Positions 10,901 through 19,047 of a DNA stretch of 58,487 nt are shown here, piece after piece; position 1 is the first letter of the stretch, and each line of letters starts with the position of its first letter. Both the position numbers and the translations under genes were made by a program. The notes beneath the pieces were generated by a model that saw only the letters and a program-made list of their open reading frames with translations, was not told where the DNA came from and made no database searches. Origin of the DNA: Chitinophagaceae bacterium (GTDB lineage Bacteria; Bacteroidota; Bacteroidia; Chitinophagales; Chitinophagaceae); contig CANCRO010000004.1 of the NCBI GenBank assembly GCA_947380605.1, positions 1-58,487 on the forward strand, written 5' to 3'.

Positions 10901-11355
10901 TAAATGAGCTTGAGTTTGATTTCTTGCTAAAACCATTCAACACAGGAAGTTTGGAAGCGCTTTCAAATAAAACTCATCCATTCAGAATTCGTTCTATTGC
11001 AGAATTAGAGGGCATTATGAATGGTAAAATGGACTTATTTTTCGAGCAGGAGGGCAAATTTTATATTCTAGATTGGAAGTCAAATTTCTTGGGTAATTCT
11101 CTTGATTTTTACAATGAAGAGAATGTAAACGCTGCTATGTATGAGAATAACTATCACCTTCAATATTTAATTTATACGGTGGCGTTAACTAAATACCTAG
11201 CCTTAAGAATACCGGGATTTGATTATGATAGAAATTTTGGAGGGGTTATTTATTTGTTCCTTAGGGGCGTAAGAACAGGTGCTCAATCAGGGGTGTTTTA
11301 CAGTAAACCGGATAAGGCATTAATTGAAAAAGTGAAGGCATTGATAACGGATTAG
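7933..11355 (+). CDS. recB: RecB, exodeoxyribonuclease V beta subunit (set 1)
   Basis: A superfamily 1A 3'-5' helicase fused to a nuclease. Walker A ASAGTGKT is at 24-31, then MVTFTKAA, TIHSFCQRTL, FIDEFQDTD (about 377-385) and GDPKQSIYAFRKAD (about 408). Further on come VTIHKSKGLEYN and VALTRAR. The C-terminal RecB nuclease domain is intact: GKMDLFF near 1030, LDWKSNF near 1046 and HLQYLIYT near 1073 give the D, DxK and QxxxY residues. At 1140 residues it is full length. It is the last gene of the operon, and a 631-bp non-coding gap follows. By family knowledge it unwinds and degrades double-strand ends until Chi is met. A complete homologue lies at 35839-39246. Confidence 0.94.
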   Translation: MPQNTYKNFDSETVILEGSNLIEASAGTGKTYSIALLTLRLIIEKNIPIEKILMVTFTKAAVAELETRVRSFVRLALKVSRREAIEDKTIKRMVEGQVAKMTPSLVEERLNTAQLFLDETSVLTIHSFCQRTLSEFSFETSQIFGAETITPDEFNQITEDAFNEFWRKRITTIKKELLELMLASELKHEEILKLAKQALAGKMLASTVSIPNDFLNQSYQDSVYQKLLNDNSAIAKLTNTVIDKLIANKANLLEKINSSENPRKAFSLSFKEENWQAVIKTICEMSTTDYVTKIFVEVINDIIEIVNLRKTQKKEFDFIVNNIAIEAIVTIKNDILDVKRNRGIITFDDMIMLLYKAIIEGDNNQKLVRALQQKYEAVFIDEFQDTDKEQYAVFEKLFGKEKILFYIGDPKQSIYAFRKADIFTYFKAKENVLNLHEMNTNHRSTEAYIKAMNEFFQPVADFDTFSFKNDPDIPNAIEYIEVGSPNPNTKGELLCNGKVIKPLKISSHSNKKALKLAVKGVITDLFTEGKYTIVKDEKTNPIKPSDIGILVRSKRQAREMKALLASLRIPAVTIDETRLLESEEANQLYYILSAVNEISTAQVNRALLTNLGGYNNKSLLGTDEEAILAQFKIYQETWKEKGVYLMLRQFISDHKVNERLFDPTAENPERVISNIQQLIEILHKMAVRKNYEPKELIQWLKKGMEGDTREGDEFEQRLENDQDAIQIVTIHKSKGLEYNIVIAPHLDLLKDESYIKNCSYRDPEDGEYYVVKKDLWNERQEKLYKDQSEQENRRLLYVALTRARYQCYITGNEANYYKHSTLRTFSNALNPVAKNLNQVEFWIPPEPVRNFRYNNVSATIQPVYAVAKNFSLQNVNWIKTSYSGLNPEHDLVPAPKSSNSIDNEYDKFTFQDLKKGAHTGNLLHYIFEHIDFSNSDHWVRVVEQAMKRLSGSANEVYRDNIIELLHQVTSAIMPGNNSFTLNQVSNDKRLNELEFDFLLKPFNTGSLEALSNKTHPFRIRSIAELEGIMNGKMDLFFEQEGKFYILDWKSNFLGNSLDFYNEENVNAAMYENNYHLQYLIYTVALTKYLALRIPGFDYDRNFGGVIYLFLRGVRTGAQSGVFYSKPDKALIEKVKALITD

Positions 11356-11985
11356 TAGTTATTTTTTTGAGATAGCGTTTTGCGGGGAGTTATCTATTGA
11401 TTTTTGTTTCTTCTAGTATTTATATAAATTATAATTAATATAAAGGAAGTCTTAAAATAGTCATGAGGCCTCAAAAAATACTACAAATGGGGTATAGTAA
11501 ATACGGTTAATAATTTTAAATTGCGTAATATATTTTATAAAAGAGTCTAGTAATCTGTCAAATTGGAGGTAGCTGAAAAGAGATAGAAGTATCCTATAGT
11601 GGACTCACTTATAAAATGTTTAGCAACTAGATTGAAACTTAGAGTTTGAGATAAATTAGTGACTGCTATGAGACAAAGAGTTCAATTTTAAAGCCATTTG
11701 ATTTAAAATAATTTAATCTATTCAAAATTATGCGCTGATATTAAAAATAGTGAATGGACTGATCAATTTTTTAGTCTGTTAGAGCTATTAATTGTCAAAT
11801 TTAAGAACTAATAAAACCAAATGATAAGGGCAAAAAGAAGAAAAGACTTTTGATATTTCTTCACAATTATTATGAATTACTGACAATTAATATTATTTCC
11901 CCAAAAGTTGAGACTACCAACAACTTTAAAAAAAAGGGCGAAACATAAAAGCTGAATGAGAAGGATAATTAAAATAATATAAAAT
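11356..11985. other. Intergenic gap after recB
   Basis: About 630 bp of very AT-rich sequence with frequent stops in every frame. I see no gene, RNA gene, clear terminator hairpin or repeat. The end of the stretch is purine-rich before the ATG at 11986. Confidence 0.5.
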
Positions 11986-12273
11986 ATGGAAAATTCACCA
12001 AATGAAAATGTATTCCCGATACCTTTATGGGCTGGCTGGGTAGTTAATATGGTGGGATGGGTATTGTTTGTATCAACATCGAGCCATCCCTTAGAAATCC
12101 TTACTGCTCTATTATGTGGTGGTTGCGTTTATGTTGCTTACAAGCACAAACTTGCTGGAACTTCACCATTCTTAGGTATGGAACAATTAAGTGCCAATAA
12201 TCTTATATATTCATCTGCATTTGAAGCCATTTGGATGCTTGCATGGGGTTCAGGCTTTTTTGGCAGGTTTTAA
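11986..12273 (+). CDS. Small membrane protein of unknown function
   Basis: 95 residues with two or three hydrophobic spans: about 15-32 (PLWAGWVVNMVGWVLFV), 37-53 (including LLCGGCVYVAY), and a weaker C-terminal span containing AIWMLAWGSG. The connecting loop is basic (YKHKLAG). No family is recognised. It stands alone between two non-coding gaps. Composition and the hydrophobic pattern make it a believable gene, but there is no functional clue. Confidence 0.6.
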   Translation: MENSPNENVFPIPLWAGWVVNMVGWVLFVSTSSHPLEILTALLCGGCVYVAYKHKLAGTSPFLGMEQLSANNLIYSSAFEAIWMLAWGSGFFGRF

Positions 12274-12539
12274 TTTTAAAATTAGTGCATAAAAAATAAT
12301 TTTGGTCTGTGTGTTATGGTGGGCTTAATAGTAATTAAATAATTTTGCTTCTAATTAACCATAGTCGTAAATTGAATATTCAGTGAACTTAATTTCGCCA
12401 AATTGCAATTCTAAGAATCTGTATGAGCAAGTTTTAAAAGAAGGCAGTCAAAATAATGGCATGTTGAATATTTTTTCATTTAAAATAAAAGTGGAGTCCA
12501 GATACCATTTCAAAAACGGGGAAATTTAAAAAAAAAATT

Positions 12540-12854
12540 ATGTTAAAGTTATTTATCAATTTATTTGGCTGGGTTCCATTTGTAGGAGTTTCTTTAAAGA
12601 TGGCCTATATTTCTGGAAGAGCACTGGAAGTTGTAAAAAGAGTTAAGGTGGATGATTCAAAAGCAGAATTGCACGGAGAGGAATTAGAAAAATACATATT
12701 TGATATGTCTACAAATGCTTATCATGAGTTTTTAAGGCCAGAAGTGGAAGGATTAGGGCTACCTGGTTTTGTAACAAATAGAGCTAGCGAAAAAGCTATC
12801 GATATTATATCTAGAAAATTGAAAGAAAAATATATTAATAAGACAACAAATTAA
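12540..12854 (+). CDS. Small protein with hydrophobic N-terminus, unknown
   Basis: 104 residues. The first 30 are hydrophobic (LFINLFGWVPFVGVSLKMAY) and could be a signal anchor. The rest is charged and probably helical (VVKRVKVDDSKAELHGEELEKYIF), ending in a lysine-rich tail. The ATG directly follows an A-rich stretch, as is common in this genome. No family is recognised. It is followed by a cluster of inverted repeats at 13037-13370. Confidence 0.55.
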   Translation: MLKLFINLFGWVPFVGVSLKMAYISGRALEVVKRVKVDDSKAELHGEELEKYIFDMSTNAYHEFLRPEVEGLGLPGFVTNRASEKAIDIISRKLKEKYINKTTN

Positions 12855-13036
12855 ATTTAGTTGTCAGGAAAATTGAGATAAATCGACGTTAAAAGCATGT
12901 TAGGAGCAATGGCGGATTTAGCGGTTAGTTGAGAATTTTTACTACAGATAGTCTTTATTAGTAAACTAATCATTCAATTCTATTGAGTCCGTCATTTTGT
13001 TATTATGCAAAAATTTATCACTAAAGATGAAAGATA

Positions 13037-13088
13037 AAACAAATGCAAAGGTGATGCTGGGTAATCTGCATCACCTTTGCATTTGTTT
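13037..13088. terminator. Perfect 21-bp inverted repeat (bidirectional terminator?)
   Basis: Arms 13037-13057 and 13068-13088 are perfectly complementary over 21 bp, with a 10-nt loop (TGGGTAATCT). The A-run before the left arm and the T-run after the right arm are short (AAAC / GTTT). It could therefore be a factor-independent terminator in either direction for the gene ending at 12854, or another cruciform-forming site. The pairing is seen directly; the role is inference. Confidence 0.65.
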
Positions 13089-13247
13089 GAAGACGATACA
13101 TTGATCAAGCCTTATAAGGGAATTGAAAATATAGGTAGACAGATTATAAGATTTCTAGTATAATTACTAATTCTTGAGTCCCTAAAAAAAGTTCTGCTAG
13201 TGTTTACAAAGTGTGTATTTGGTGAAACCTACATTTTTTATATACAA

Positions 13248-13273
13248 AAAGGCCTGATAAATATCAGGCCTTT
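13248..13273. terminator. 12-bp perfect hairpin
   Basis: AAAGGCCTGATA (13248-13259) pairs with TATCAGGCCTTT (13262-13273), giving a compact stem with A-rich and T-rich outer ends typical of bidirectional terminators. Its right arm overlaps the left arm of the next structure, so the two would be mutually exclusive in RNA. Confidence 0.6.
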
Positions 13274-13308
13274 AAAGTGGTGCGAGCCGTCGCTGAACTC
13301 ACTTTAAA
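13271..13308. ncRNA. Nested GC-rich stem-loop
   Basis: Outer arms TTTAAAGTG (13271-13279) and CACTTTAAA (13300-13308) enclose an inner stem GCGA (13282-13285) and TCGC (13290-13293) around a GCCG loop. The loop is markedly GC-richer than the surroundings. It may be part of a small RNA or the remnant of a mobile-element end. Only the complementarity is directly supported. Confidence 0.35.
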
Positions 13309-13337
13309 TGCCCTATAATCAATGAATTATGATCGTC

Positions 13338-13378
13338 AGCTGAAACCATTGTGAATAAAGGGTTTCAGCTATTTTTTT
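13338..13378 (+). terminator. Rho-independent terminator
   Basis: AGCTGAAACC (13338-13347) pairs with GGTTTCAGCT (13361-13370) over 10 bp with a 13-nt loop, followed by ATTTTTTTG. Hairpin plus T-run is the standard intrinsic terminator on the plus strand. No plus-strand gene ends just before it, so it may end a small RNA transcribed through 13250-13340. Confidence 0.7.
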
Positions 13379-13734
13379 GTAACAAAAAAACGATTTTACT
13401 GCTTCAAAAAGAACTCATCACTTTGTTATGTTCTCCGCAAGTGCTCAAACGGTATTTTATTTTGTCAAAAATACGATGAATTTTTTAATAAAAAAGTATG
13501 TGTGTTTTTGATTTGAAATTTTTACTGATAGAAAGATTAAAAACTGATTTTTTAGGTTATTTAACTGTTGCATTTATTTTAAGCCAGCAAGTTTTATCAA
13601 TTAATAATTGTGCTCTAAAAATGAATTGTGAATAACAAGCTAAATCGACCTTCTGCACCAAGTTCTTATTTAGATACCTAATTTAACAAACAATCAAAAT
13701 TGTTTAGTAAATTCGACAATATAAATTATTTACT

Positions 13735-15438
13735 ATGGGTTATGAAATCAAGGTATTGAGTATAAGAGAGATTCAGGATAGAGTTTCAAGTGAAAAAGTA
13801 ATTCCTTCTCTTTTTTGGTTAATTCCAATTGGCGACGATTGGGGCCAACACGAACTTGAAACTCCATTTTATAAATTTAATAATCCAAGAAATAAAACTA
13901 GAGTTAAGCTATTAAGTAATTTTTTTGTCAAAGGAGACCCAGATGCTGAGCCAAGCAAGAAAAGAAAAAAGGCATTGTCGATGTCAGACCAGTCAAATGA
14001 TATTACCAAATTATTAGGCACAGGTGTAAAATTTAAAAAATCAATACGTATTATATGCAGTAATTTTCCTCATCCTGGATGGTGCATAGATGTGAAAGTT
14101 GATGATTTAGATAGCGTTTTTGAAAAACTTGAAACAATATTGTCTGATCCTAAGTTTAACCACCTAGTTAAATTGTCTGAAGAAATGTATGATTCCTTTT
14201 TTATATTAAAGGAGTTTAAAGATAATTTACAATTAGAGTTGAGTAAAAATATTTCTAATTCCGCTCAACCAAATATTTACAATGAAAAACAAATAGAACT
14301 TCAAAAGCGCCAGGATGATTATTACCCGACTTATAAACGAATTGCAAATGATTTAGTTGAAGAAGTAATGAAATTTTCTGCTATTGCATTAATAGAAATA
14401 GAAAGGTCTGGGCTACTTGAATTACAAATTATTGCTATTGACCAACCTAGAATGATAGGTTGGAAAATTGCAAACTCAATTTCTAGTAGATTAAGTACAA
14501 TTTCATTTGCTGAATACTTAAATAGAGACTTTGGTGCTGATATTGAATTAAATGAAATTAATCGAGATGACAAATTGGATGGTGATGTTTTTACTGACTA
14601 TCTGCATCATATTTTAATTAACAATACTTCAAAGTATGGAGACAAGAGAAAGGTAGCTGAAAAGTTAATGTATTATTTTAATTATGATCAACGAAGAGAA
14701 GTGGTAGATTTCTTTAAATTGACCAATGAGCATATAACTGATAACAGTAAATTATTAAATGGACTTGGCTGGGCAGAACGAACACATGATTATTTTGACA
14801 CTAGTCTTATTAGTTATTTTGAAAAAAACGCTGATGGCAATTATTATATTACTAATCCAAAAAAAGAATCTTATAGTGGTTTAAGAGAAGGACTTGAAAG
14901 CTATTTAAAAGATTTAGTGAGAATTATAAAAAAGCATCTTACAAGTGATGAAGATCAATTACAAAAATTAATATTATCTAAATATCCTCATTTCATCAAA
15001 CCTAAAAAGCTTACATCTGGGCCGTTGTGTATGATGATTCATGCATTAGGTCCTATATGGCAACACAATTTAAATTGGGATGAATACAATAAAATCATTT
15101 TCACACTCAATATAATTTTAAATGAGGATGGCAGAGTACATCATAATGAATTAATAAGAAGAGAAGACGAAGTGGCGAGGTCGTTAAATCCACTTTTTAA
15201 TGATTTGTTTAAATTCACGAAAACAATTTTTACAATTATGCCCTGGCATTTTAGGCCAACTTCAAATTTCATGAGTAATTTATATACTGGAATGGCATGG
15301 TCGCACGATGTTAAAGAAAAAAAAGAGATTAGAGTTTTGGTTTGGGAGAATGAAGATGAAATTGAATTTGGGAAGGAAATATTAATATGGAACCCTTCGA
15401 AGATTAATCCAGTAATGACAAATTATATTAAATTATAA
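13735..15438 (+). CDS. Unknown 567-residue protein
   Basis: A large cytosolic-looking protein without signal peptide or membrane spans. The N-terminus has SLFWLIPIGDDWGQHELETP, then a lysine-rich patch (PSKKRKKALS, about 74-83). The middle is charged and helical. The C-terminus has a tryptophan-rich part with MPWHFRPTS and LIWNPSKI. I recognise no family or catalytic motif. It is flanked by non-coding DNA on both sides and has the same low-GC style as the restriction and RT regions, consistent with an accessory gene. Length and continuous reading make it a real gene. Confidence 0.6.
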   Translation: MGYEIKVLSIREIQDRVSSEKVIPSLFWLIPIGDDWGQHELETPFYKFNNPRNKTRVKLLSNFFVKGDPDAEPSKKRKKALSMSDQSNDITKLLGTGVKFKKSIRIICSNFPHPGWCIDVKVDDLDSVFEKLETILSDPKFNHLVKLSEEMYDSFFILKEFKDNLQLELSKNISNSAQPNIYNEKQIELQKRQDDYYPTYKRIANDLVEEVMKFSAIALIEIERSGLLELQIIAIDQPRMIGWKIANSISSRLSTISFAEYLNRDFGADIELNEINRDDKLDGDVFTDYLHHILINNTSKYGDKRKVAEKLMYYFNYDQRREVVDFFKLTNEHITDNSKLLNGLGWAERTHDYFDTSLISYFEKNADGNYYITNPKKESYSGLREGLESYLKDLVRIIKKHLTSDEDQLQKLILSKYPHFIKPKKLTSGPLCMMIHALGPIWQHNLNWDEYNKIIFTLNIILNEDGRVHHNELIRREDEVARSLNPLFNDLFKFTKTIFTIMPWHFRPTSNFMSNLYTGMAWSHDVKEKKEIRVLVWENEDEIEFGKEILIWNPSKINPVMTNYIKL

Positions 15439-15777
15439 GATAACAGGGTATTCAATTTCACCCTAATCCTGCTTTCCTTTTTTCATGCATTTAATTAATA
15501 ATGTCAGGAACGAGCATGTTGTTAATTTTAATTCAAAATTTTATCTGAAAGGTTTATTCATTTAACCTGCTTATTCCTATTGCAACAGGTTAATTAAATC
15601 ATTCGAAATAATTGATTTTAATTCTATTCCTATTTATTCTACTTATTCTATTTCACTCTAATTAATTTAATCTTTGTTATTATTTCATTGTTCTTCTCTG
15701 TTAAGCAATTAAAAAACCCACTCCTCCAATCCCTTGAGGTCTCCCCAAGTAAGTTTGTATAATAAATACAAACCAAC
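15439..15777. other. Intergenic gap with promoter at its end
   Basis: The first 280 bp are AT-rich with repeated TTATTC and TTTATT stretches and no hairpin I would call. The last 60 bp carry the composite promoter annotated at 15723-15757. Confidence 0.55.
15723..15757 (+). promoter_or_regulatory. Composite promoter, copy A
   Basis: CCTCCAAT (15723-15730), 7 nt, GGTCT (15738-15742), 7 nt, TAAGTTTG (15750-15757). The last part fits the Bacteroidota -7 box TAnnTTTG; the first two parts replace the usual -33 TTTG. The ATG follows 20 nt after the box. The same layout and spacing recur at 17534, 18088 and 24052. Confidence 0.75.
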
Positions 15778-16443
15778 ATGATTTACAATCTACCCATCGC
15801 CGATGTCTTACATCAAGAAACCCTTTTGTCCGACGACTTCAACTCTAATTTCGAAGGCTGGGAAATTGTTGACAACGAGGATGAAAAGAGCTTTGTTAAG
15901 GACAGCCATTTTTGGATGGAAAACAAAACTGCTAGCCGCTGGATGTTTTACCATAAAAAAATGCCGATTAAAAAAGGGGAGAATTTTATCATTCAGGCGG
16001 AGATAGAACTGCTGTCGCACCGGGGATACGGACAGTTTGGACTGTTGTGGGGCTTTGACAAACCGCACGAGGTGCTGAATCGTTTCACTGTTTCGGTAGA
16101 CTCGAACCGCTTTTCGGTTTGCCGCTTTGAAAAAAATTATGAGCGTCACCATCACCGTTTTAGCACCAAGTTTGAAAAGGACAAATACAGCGGTATCAAG
16201 CAATTCTTTTCCATAAAATGTATCCAAGACTACTGCTATTTTTTTCTGCATCCGCAGCAGCCACCGGTTTACATCTGCCATAGAGCGCATTTGTTAATGG
16301 ACGGTCAGCGATTTGGTTTTTACGTGGAACCAGGGATTATGATGCGATGCGACAAGATTGCCATCGACCGACTGATTGTCAATCAAGAATTTGACGGAAG
16401 GCCGCCAATGCAGGCGAGTATTGAATTTATGACGGGTAGTTAA
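15778..16443 (+). CDS. Jelly-roll/LamG-like protein, unknown role
   Basis: 221 residues, without signal peptide. DDFNSNFEGWEIVD near the start and FYVEPGIMMRCDKIAIDRLIV near the end follow the beta-rich pattern of concanavalin/LamG-like domains. Those often bind carbohydrate or mediate adhesion; this is inferred from pattern only. Its 3' end overlaps the convergent WYL regulator by 17 bp. It is preceded by composite promoter copy A and shares the higher GC of the genes at 17641, 18142, 18553 and 24102. An antisense ORF covers much of it but lacks sensible composition. Confidence 0.65.
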   Translation: MIYNLPIADVLHQETLLSDDFNSNFEGWEIVDNEDEKSFVKDSHFWMENKTASRWMFYHKKMPIKKGENFIIQAEIELLSHRGYGQFGLLWGFDKPHEVLNRFTVSVDSNRFSVCRFEKNYERHHHRFSTKFEKDKYSGIKQFFSIKCIQDYCYFFLHPQQPPVYICHRAHLLMDGQRFGFYVEPGIMMRCDKIAIDRLIVNQEFDGRPPMQASIEFMTGS

Positions 16444-17437
16444 GCGTCATTGCATCAATCATTTCCTTGATTTTTTTACGCAAAGAAGCAGGCTTGTTCA
16501 CCGTGCAATGAGCGCCAAGAGATAAGATTTTAGCATAAAACTCCTGGTTTTCAAATACGGTGATGCTCAACTTTATTTTGCCCGCTTGTTGATTAGTGAT
16601 TTTTTGTGAAGGATGCAGCGGCTCCAACAAAACTAGTTCGCTAATGGGATGCTGAATGGTAAGCTGCACTTCAGAAGGCTTGTCGGCGCCTTTCATAATG
16701 CCGGTAGCATATTCAAAAAACTGGTGTGCGTTGAAATCTGATCTGCGTTTATGCTTCTGCTCAATGATGACTAGGTCGGTGAGGCGGTCTAGGCCAAAAG
16801 TTGCATATTGTTGAATGTCTTCCCGCCAACCGATGATGTACCAACGGTTACGATGCTCTTTGAGCAGATAGGGGACCAGTTTGTATTGCTTGGTTTCTTT
16901 TTTATAAATATTGTGGTAAGTGAAAGTAAAAGCAAACTTGTTTTGGATGGCTTCATACATATAATTAATCCACTCCATTCCTTTGGTGTCAACGGAATGT
17001 TCAAATTGGATGAACGGATCGGTGATGGGTTCATCAGGCGAAAAGCCGAGAGAAAATCGGGTGTTGATTCTTTCAATGGCATTTTTGAAATTGGCAAATA
17101 TTGGAACTTCCTTATATTGGTAAAGTAGCTGTGCAGCAAAGTTCAGCGCCTCCCATTCTTCATTTTGCAGATTAAGTTCCTGTATGGAAAAACCCTTTTC
17201 ACTATATACATAGCCCTTTTCAATTTTAGAATATACGATCGGAGCATCATATCCAATGGGGTATTGTTGGCGCATGGTCGCAATGTCCTTTTCTATGGTG
17301 GAAGGAGAGATGCTTCGGTTCAAAATTGCTGAACATCTATCAGCCATATACTGAAGGGTAGGAAAGGGCTTACGCTGGTTAAGTATACAATCATTGATGA
17401 TGCGGTATCTGCTGGCAGCTAGTTTGTTTTCAGACAT
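16427..17437 (-). CDS. WYL-domain transcriptional regulator
   Basis: 336 residues. The N-terminal part (RYRIINDCILN through STIEKDIATMRQQYPIGYDAPI) is a winged-helix DNA-binding region. The middle has FTFTYHNIYK and RWYIIGWRED (about 198), the WYL ligand-binding core. The C-terminal part is a WCX-like domain. WYL regulators often respond to nucleic-acid ligands and control stress or defence genes. It is convergent with the gene at 15778 and divergent from that at 17641. It sits among genes with the composite promoter, so it is a natural but untested candidate for their regulator. Confidence 0.85.
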   Translation of the reverse strand: MSENKLAASRYRIINDCILNQRKPFPTLQYMADRCSAILNRSISPSTIEKDIATMRQQYPIGYDAPIVYSKIEKGYVYSEKGFSIQELNLQNEEWEALNFAAQLLYQYKEVPIFANFKNAIERINTRFSLGFSPDEPITDPFIQFEHSVDTKGMEWINYMYEAIQNKFAFTFTYHNIYKKETKQYKLVPYLLKEHRNRWYIIGWREDIQQYATFGLDRLTDLVIIEQKHKRRSDFNAHQFFEYATGIMKGADKPSEVQLTIQHPISELVLLEPLHPSQKITNQQAGKIKLSITVFENQEFYAKILSLGAHCTVNKPASLRKKIKEMIDAMTLNYPS

Positions 17438-17533
17438 GGAAGGGGACTTTTTTTAGGGTTTTATTAGGAACTAAGGTAATAGAAAAACGAACCACTCAAT
17501 TTTAAATCCAATAATTGTTGAAAATTTTTTACT

Positions 17534-17568
17534 CCTCCAATAGCTTAAGGTCTGACATTTTATCTTGC
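17534..17568 (+). promoter_or_regulatory. Composite promoter, copy B
   Basis: CCTCCAAT (17534-17541), 7 nt, GGTCT (17549-17553), 7 nt, then TATCTTGC (17561-17568), a weaker match to TAnnTTTG. Spacing is identical to the other three copies, but the leader to the ATG at 17641 is 72 nt rather than 15-20. Confidence 0.65.
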
Positions 17569-17640
17569 TATTGATTTAACAAGCAGCCAGCATTTGAGAT
17601 GCAGCTCGCCCATTGAGCCACCGCTAAAACAGTTAAAAAT

Positions 17641-18069
17641 ATGAATGAGAAATTTGAACCAAAAAAATCGATGAATGTACACATTGATGATGACATTTTA
17701 TGGAAGATTAGAAATGAAGCGAATCAAGAAGCTTGTACCATTGTGCATTGTACCTATGTAGCCAAAATGAAATATGTAAATGGCGGTTGGATAAATATCC
17801 ACGCTAAAACAGTGTTGCATATTGCGGAAGGGTTTATGAAAAAGCCAGAGCAGCTAGAGCTTTTGCATGCCTTCAATATACCGATTGCACCCGCCAAACA
17901 TTATTTTAGCCAAGCGGGTGATGTAATTAGATTTACCCTGTATTTTCCGCCACTACCTAGTGATTGGACCTCTTTTACATTACTCGAGGATACCGAATAC
18001 TTTGATGGCTTTGCTGCCTGCGGAATTCCTCGAAATAGTACAGGGATTTATGAAGTTTTTTTGAGATAG
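17641..18069 (+). CDS. Unknown 142-residue protein
   Basis: A soluble protein without signal peptide. It has CTIVHCTYVAKMKYVNGGWI in the first half, FTLYFPPLPSDW in the middle and an acidic, aromatic C-terminal part ending GIYEVFLR. No family is recognised. It follows composite promoter copy B and is followed within 20 bp by copy C, so it appears to be a single-gene unit. The ATG is preceded by an A-rich stretch. Confidence 0.6.
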   Translation: MNEKFEPKKSMNVHIDDDILWKIRNEANQEACTIVHCTYVAKMKYVNGGWINIHAKTVLHIAEGFMKKPEQLELLHAFNIPIAPAKHYFSQAGDVIRFTLYFPPLPSDWTSFTLLEDTEYFDGFAACGIPRNSTGIYEVFLR

Positions 18070-18087
18070 TACAAATAAATAATCAGA

Positions 18088-18122
18088 CCTCCAATCCTCT
18101 GCGGTCTGGGCCTTTAGCTTTG
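18088..18122 (+). promoter_or_regulatory. Composite promoter, copy C
   Basis: CCTCCAAT (18088-18095), 7 nt, GGTCT (18103-18107), 7 nt, TAGCTTTG (18115-18122), which matches TAnnTTTG. The ATG at 18142 is 19 nt downstream. It probably drives 18142-19047. Confidence 0.75.
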
Positions 18123-18141
18123 AAAAATAAATAAATAAACC

Positions 18142-18498
18142 ATGGAAGAAAAAAATATCAATTCGCCTTACCTGCTGCAAAAGATTGCGGAAACCAGCTG
18201 GAAAAACCGTAACTATATCAACGACCTAATAAGTTTGGAACGCATGATCCAAAGAGGCCCACAAGGATTTGCAGGCGGACAAATCTATTTTCTACTGCGC
18301 CAAAAATATCCTGTAGAATTCTTGGAACTGCTAAAAGAGGCTAGCCCCCAACGTTATGAAGAAGCGCTGGCCCAACAGCAAGAGGCGTTGATAGATAAAG
18401 CCAGCGCTGAAGAAAAGATTGCTGCCGCCGCAAAACAGGAAGCCGAAAAGAAAAAGAAAGCCTATGAAAACTGGATCGCCCTAGGTGGTAAACCCTAG
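18142..18498 (+). CDS. Unknown 118-residue helical protein
   Basis: The N-terminal half has NSPYLLQKIAETSWKNR and RGPQGFAGGQIYFLLRQKYP. The C-terminal half is a glutamine-, alanine-, glutamate- and lysine-rich helix (AEEKIAAAAKQEAEKKKKAY), probably a coiled coil or flexible stalk. No family is recognised. It is the first gene after composite promoter copy C, 54 bp before the next gene on the same strand, so the two are probably co-transcribed. GC is higher than in the nearby restriction island. Confidence 0.6.
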   Translation: MEEKNINSPYLLQKIAETSWKNRNYINDLISLERMIQRGPQGFAGGQIYFLLRQKYPVEFLELLKEASPQRYEEALAQQQEALIDKASAEEKIAAAAKQEAEKKKKAYENWIALGGKP

Positions 18499-18552
18499 AT
18501 CTAAAAGAGTCAACAGACAAACCAATATTATAAAACAATAAATTTTCAAACC

Positions 18553-19047
18553 ATGTCATCATTTACCGCCTCCTTATTTGCCACTATGCCCCTTCCCAAC
18601 GGACATCGCCTCAGCGCCTATGCGCTGCTTTTTGAAGGTAGCCGCCCCACTTGGGAAATCCATATTGGATCAAAGGTATTCCGTTTCAACCCGCATCCCG
18701 ATCATATATTGGAAGACGGCCTCTGGCAGCTCAATTTGTATTGCCAAATACCCCAAGCCGAGTACAAGCATGATGCGCATAATACTCCCCCACTCACCTT
18801 AGAAGAAGAGTTTGGTGAGGAAGCCTGCCAGTCGGTGAGAAAAAACTTAGCAGCAGACCTGCTGAAAACGGGCTTTCATTTCCGCCTCCTTACCTGGCCG
18901 GGTGTATGGATGCCCAATAAAGAAACCCAAATTGCCGATTGGCAAAAAGCCGGTGTGCCCATCAATACTCAAGCTGATGAGAAACTCTTTCAAATGCAAA
19001 AATTTGTAGACAGCCTGTCTAAGGCGATTGATGAGGAGGGGAAGTGA
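18553..19047 (+). CDS. Unknown 164-residue protein
   Basis: A beta-rich N-terminal half (LPNGHRLSAYALLFEGSRP, WEIHIGSKVFRFNP) and a helical C-terminus (LFQMQKFVDSLSKAIDE). It has no signal peptide, membrane span or recognised motif. It is likely the second gene of the unit starting at 18142, as there is no separate copy of the composite promoter in the 54-bp gap. Confidence 0.6.
   Translation: MSSFTASLFATMPLPNGHRLSAYALLFEGSRPTWEIHIGSKVFRFNPHPDHILEDGLWQLNLYCQIPQAEYKHDAHNTPPLTLEEEFGEEACQSVRKNLAADLLKTGFHFRLLTWPGVWMPNKETQIADWQKAGVPINTQADEKLFQMQKFVDSLSKAIDEEGK

Larger units (their letters stand above)
12855..13734. other. 880-bp non-coding region with clustered hairpins
   Basis: No credible ORF is present. 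The centre (13037-13378) holds four inverted repeats annotated separately; the rest is AT-rich and featureless. Such a cluster without a flanking gene suggests an RNA gene or an old integration or excision site. I found no tRNA here. Confidence 0.5.

Noticed and set aside
15808..16290. Antisense 160-codon ORF within the jelly-roll-like gene
   Set aside because: Its composition is unbalanced and it lies fully antisense to a better gene with its own promoter.
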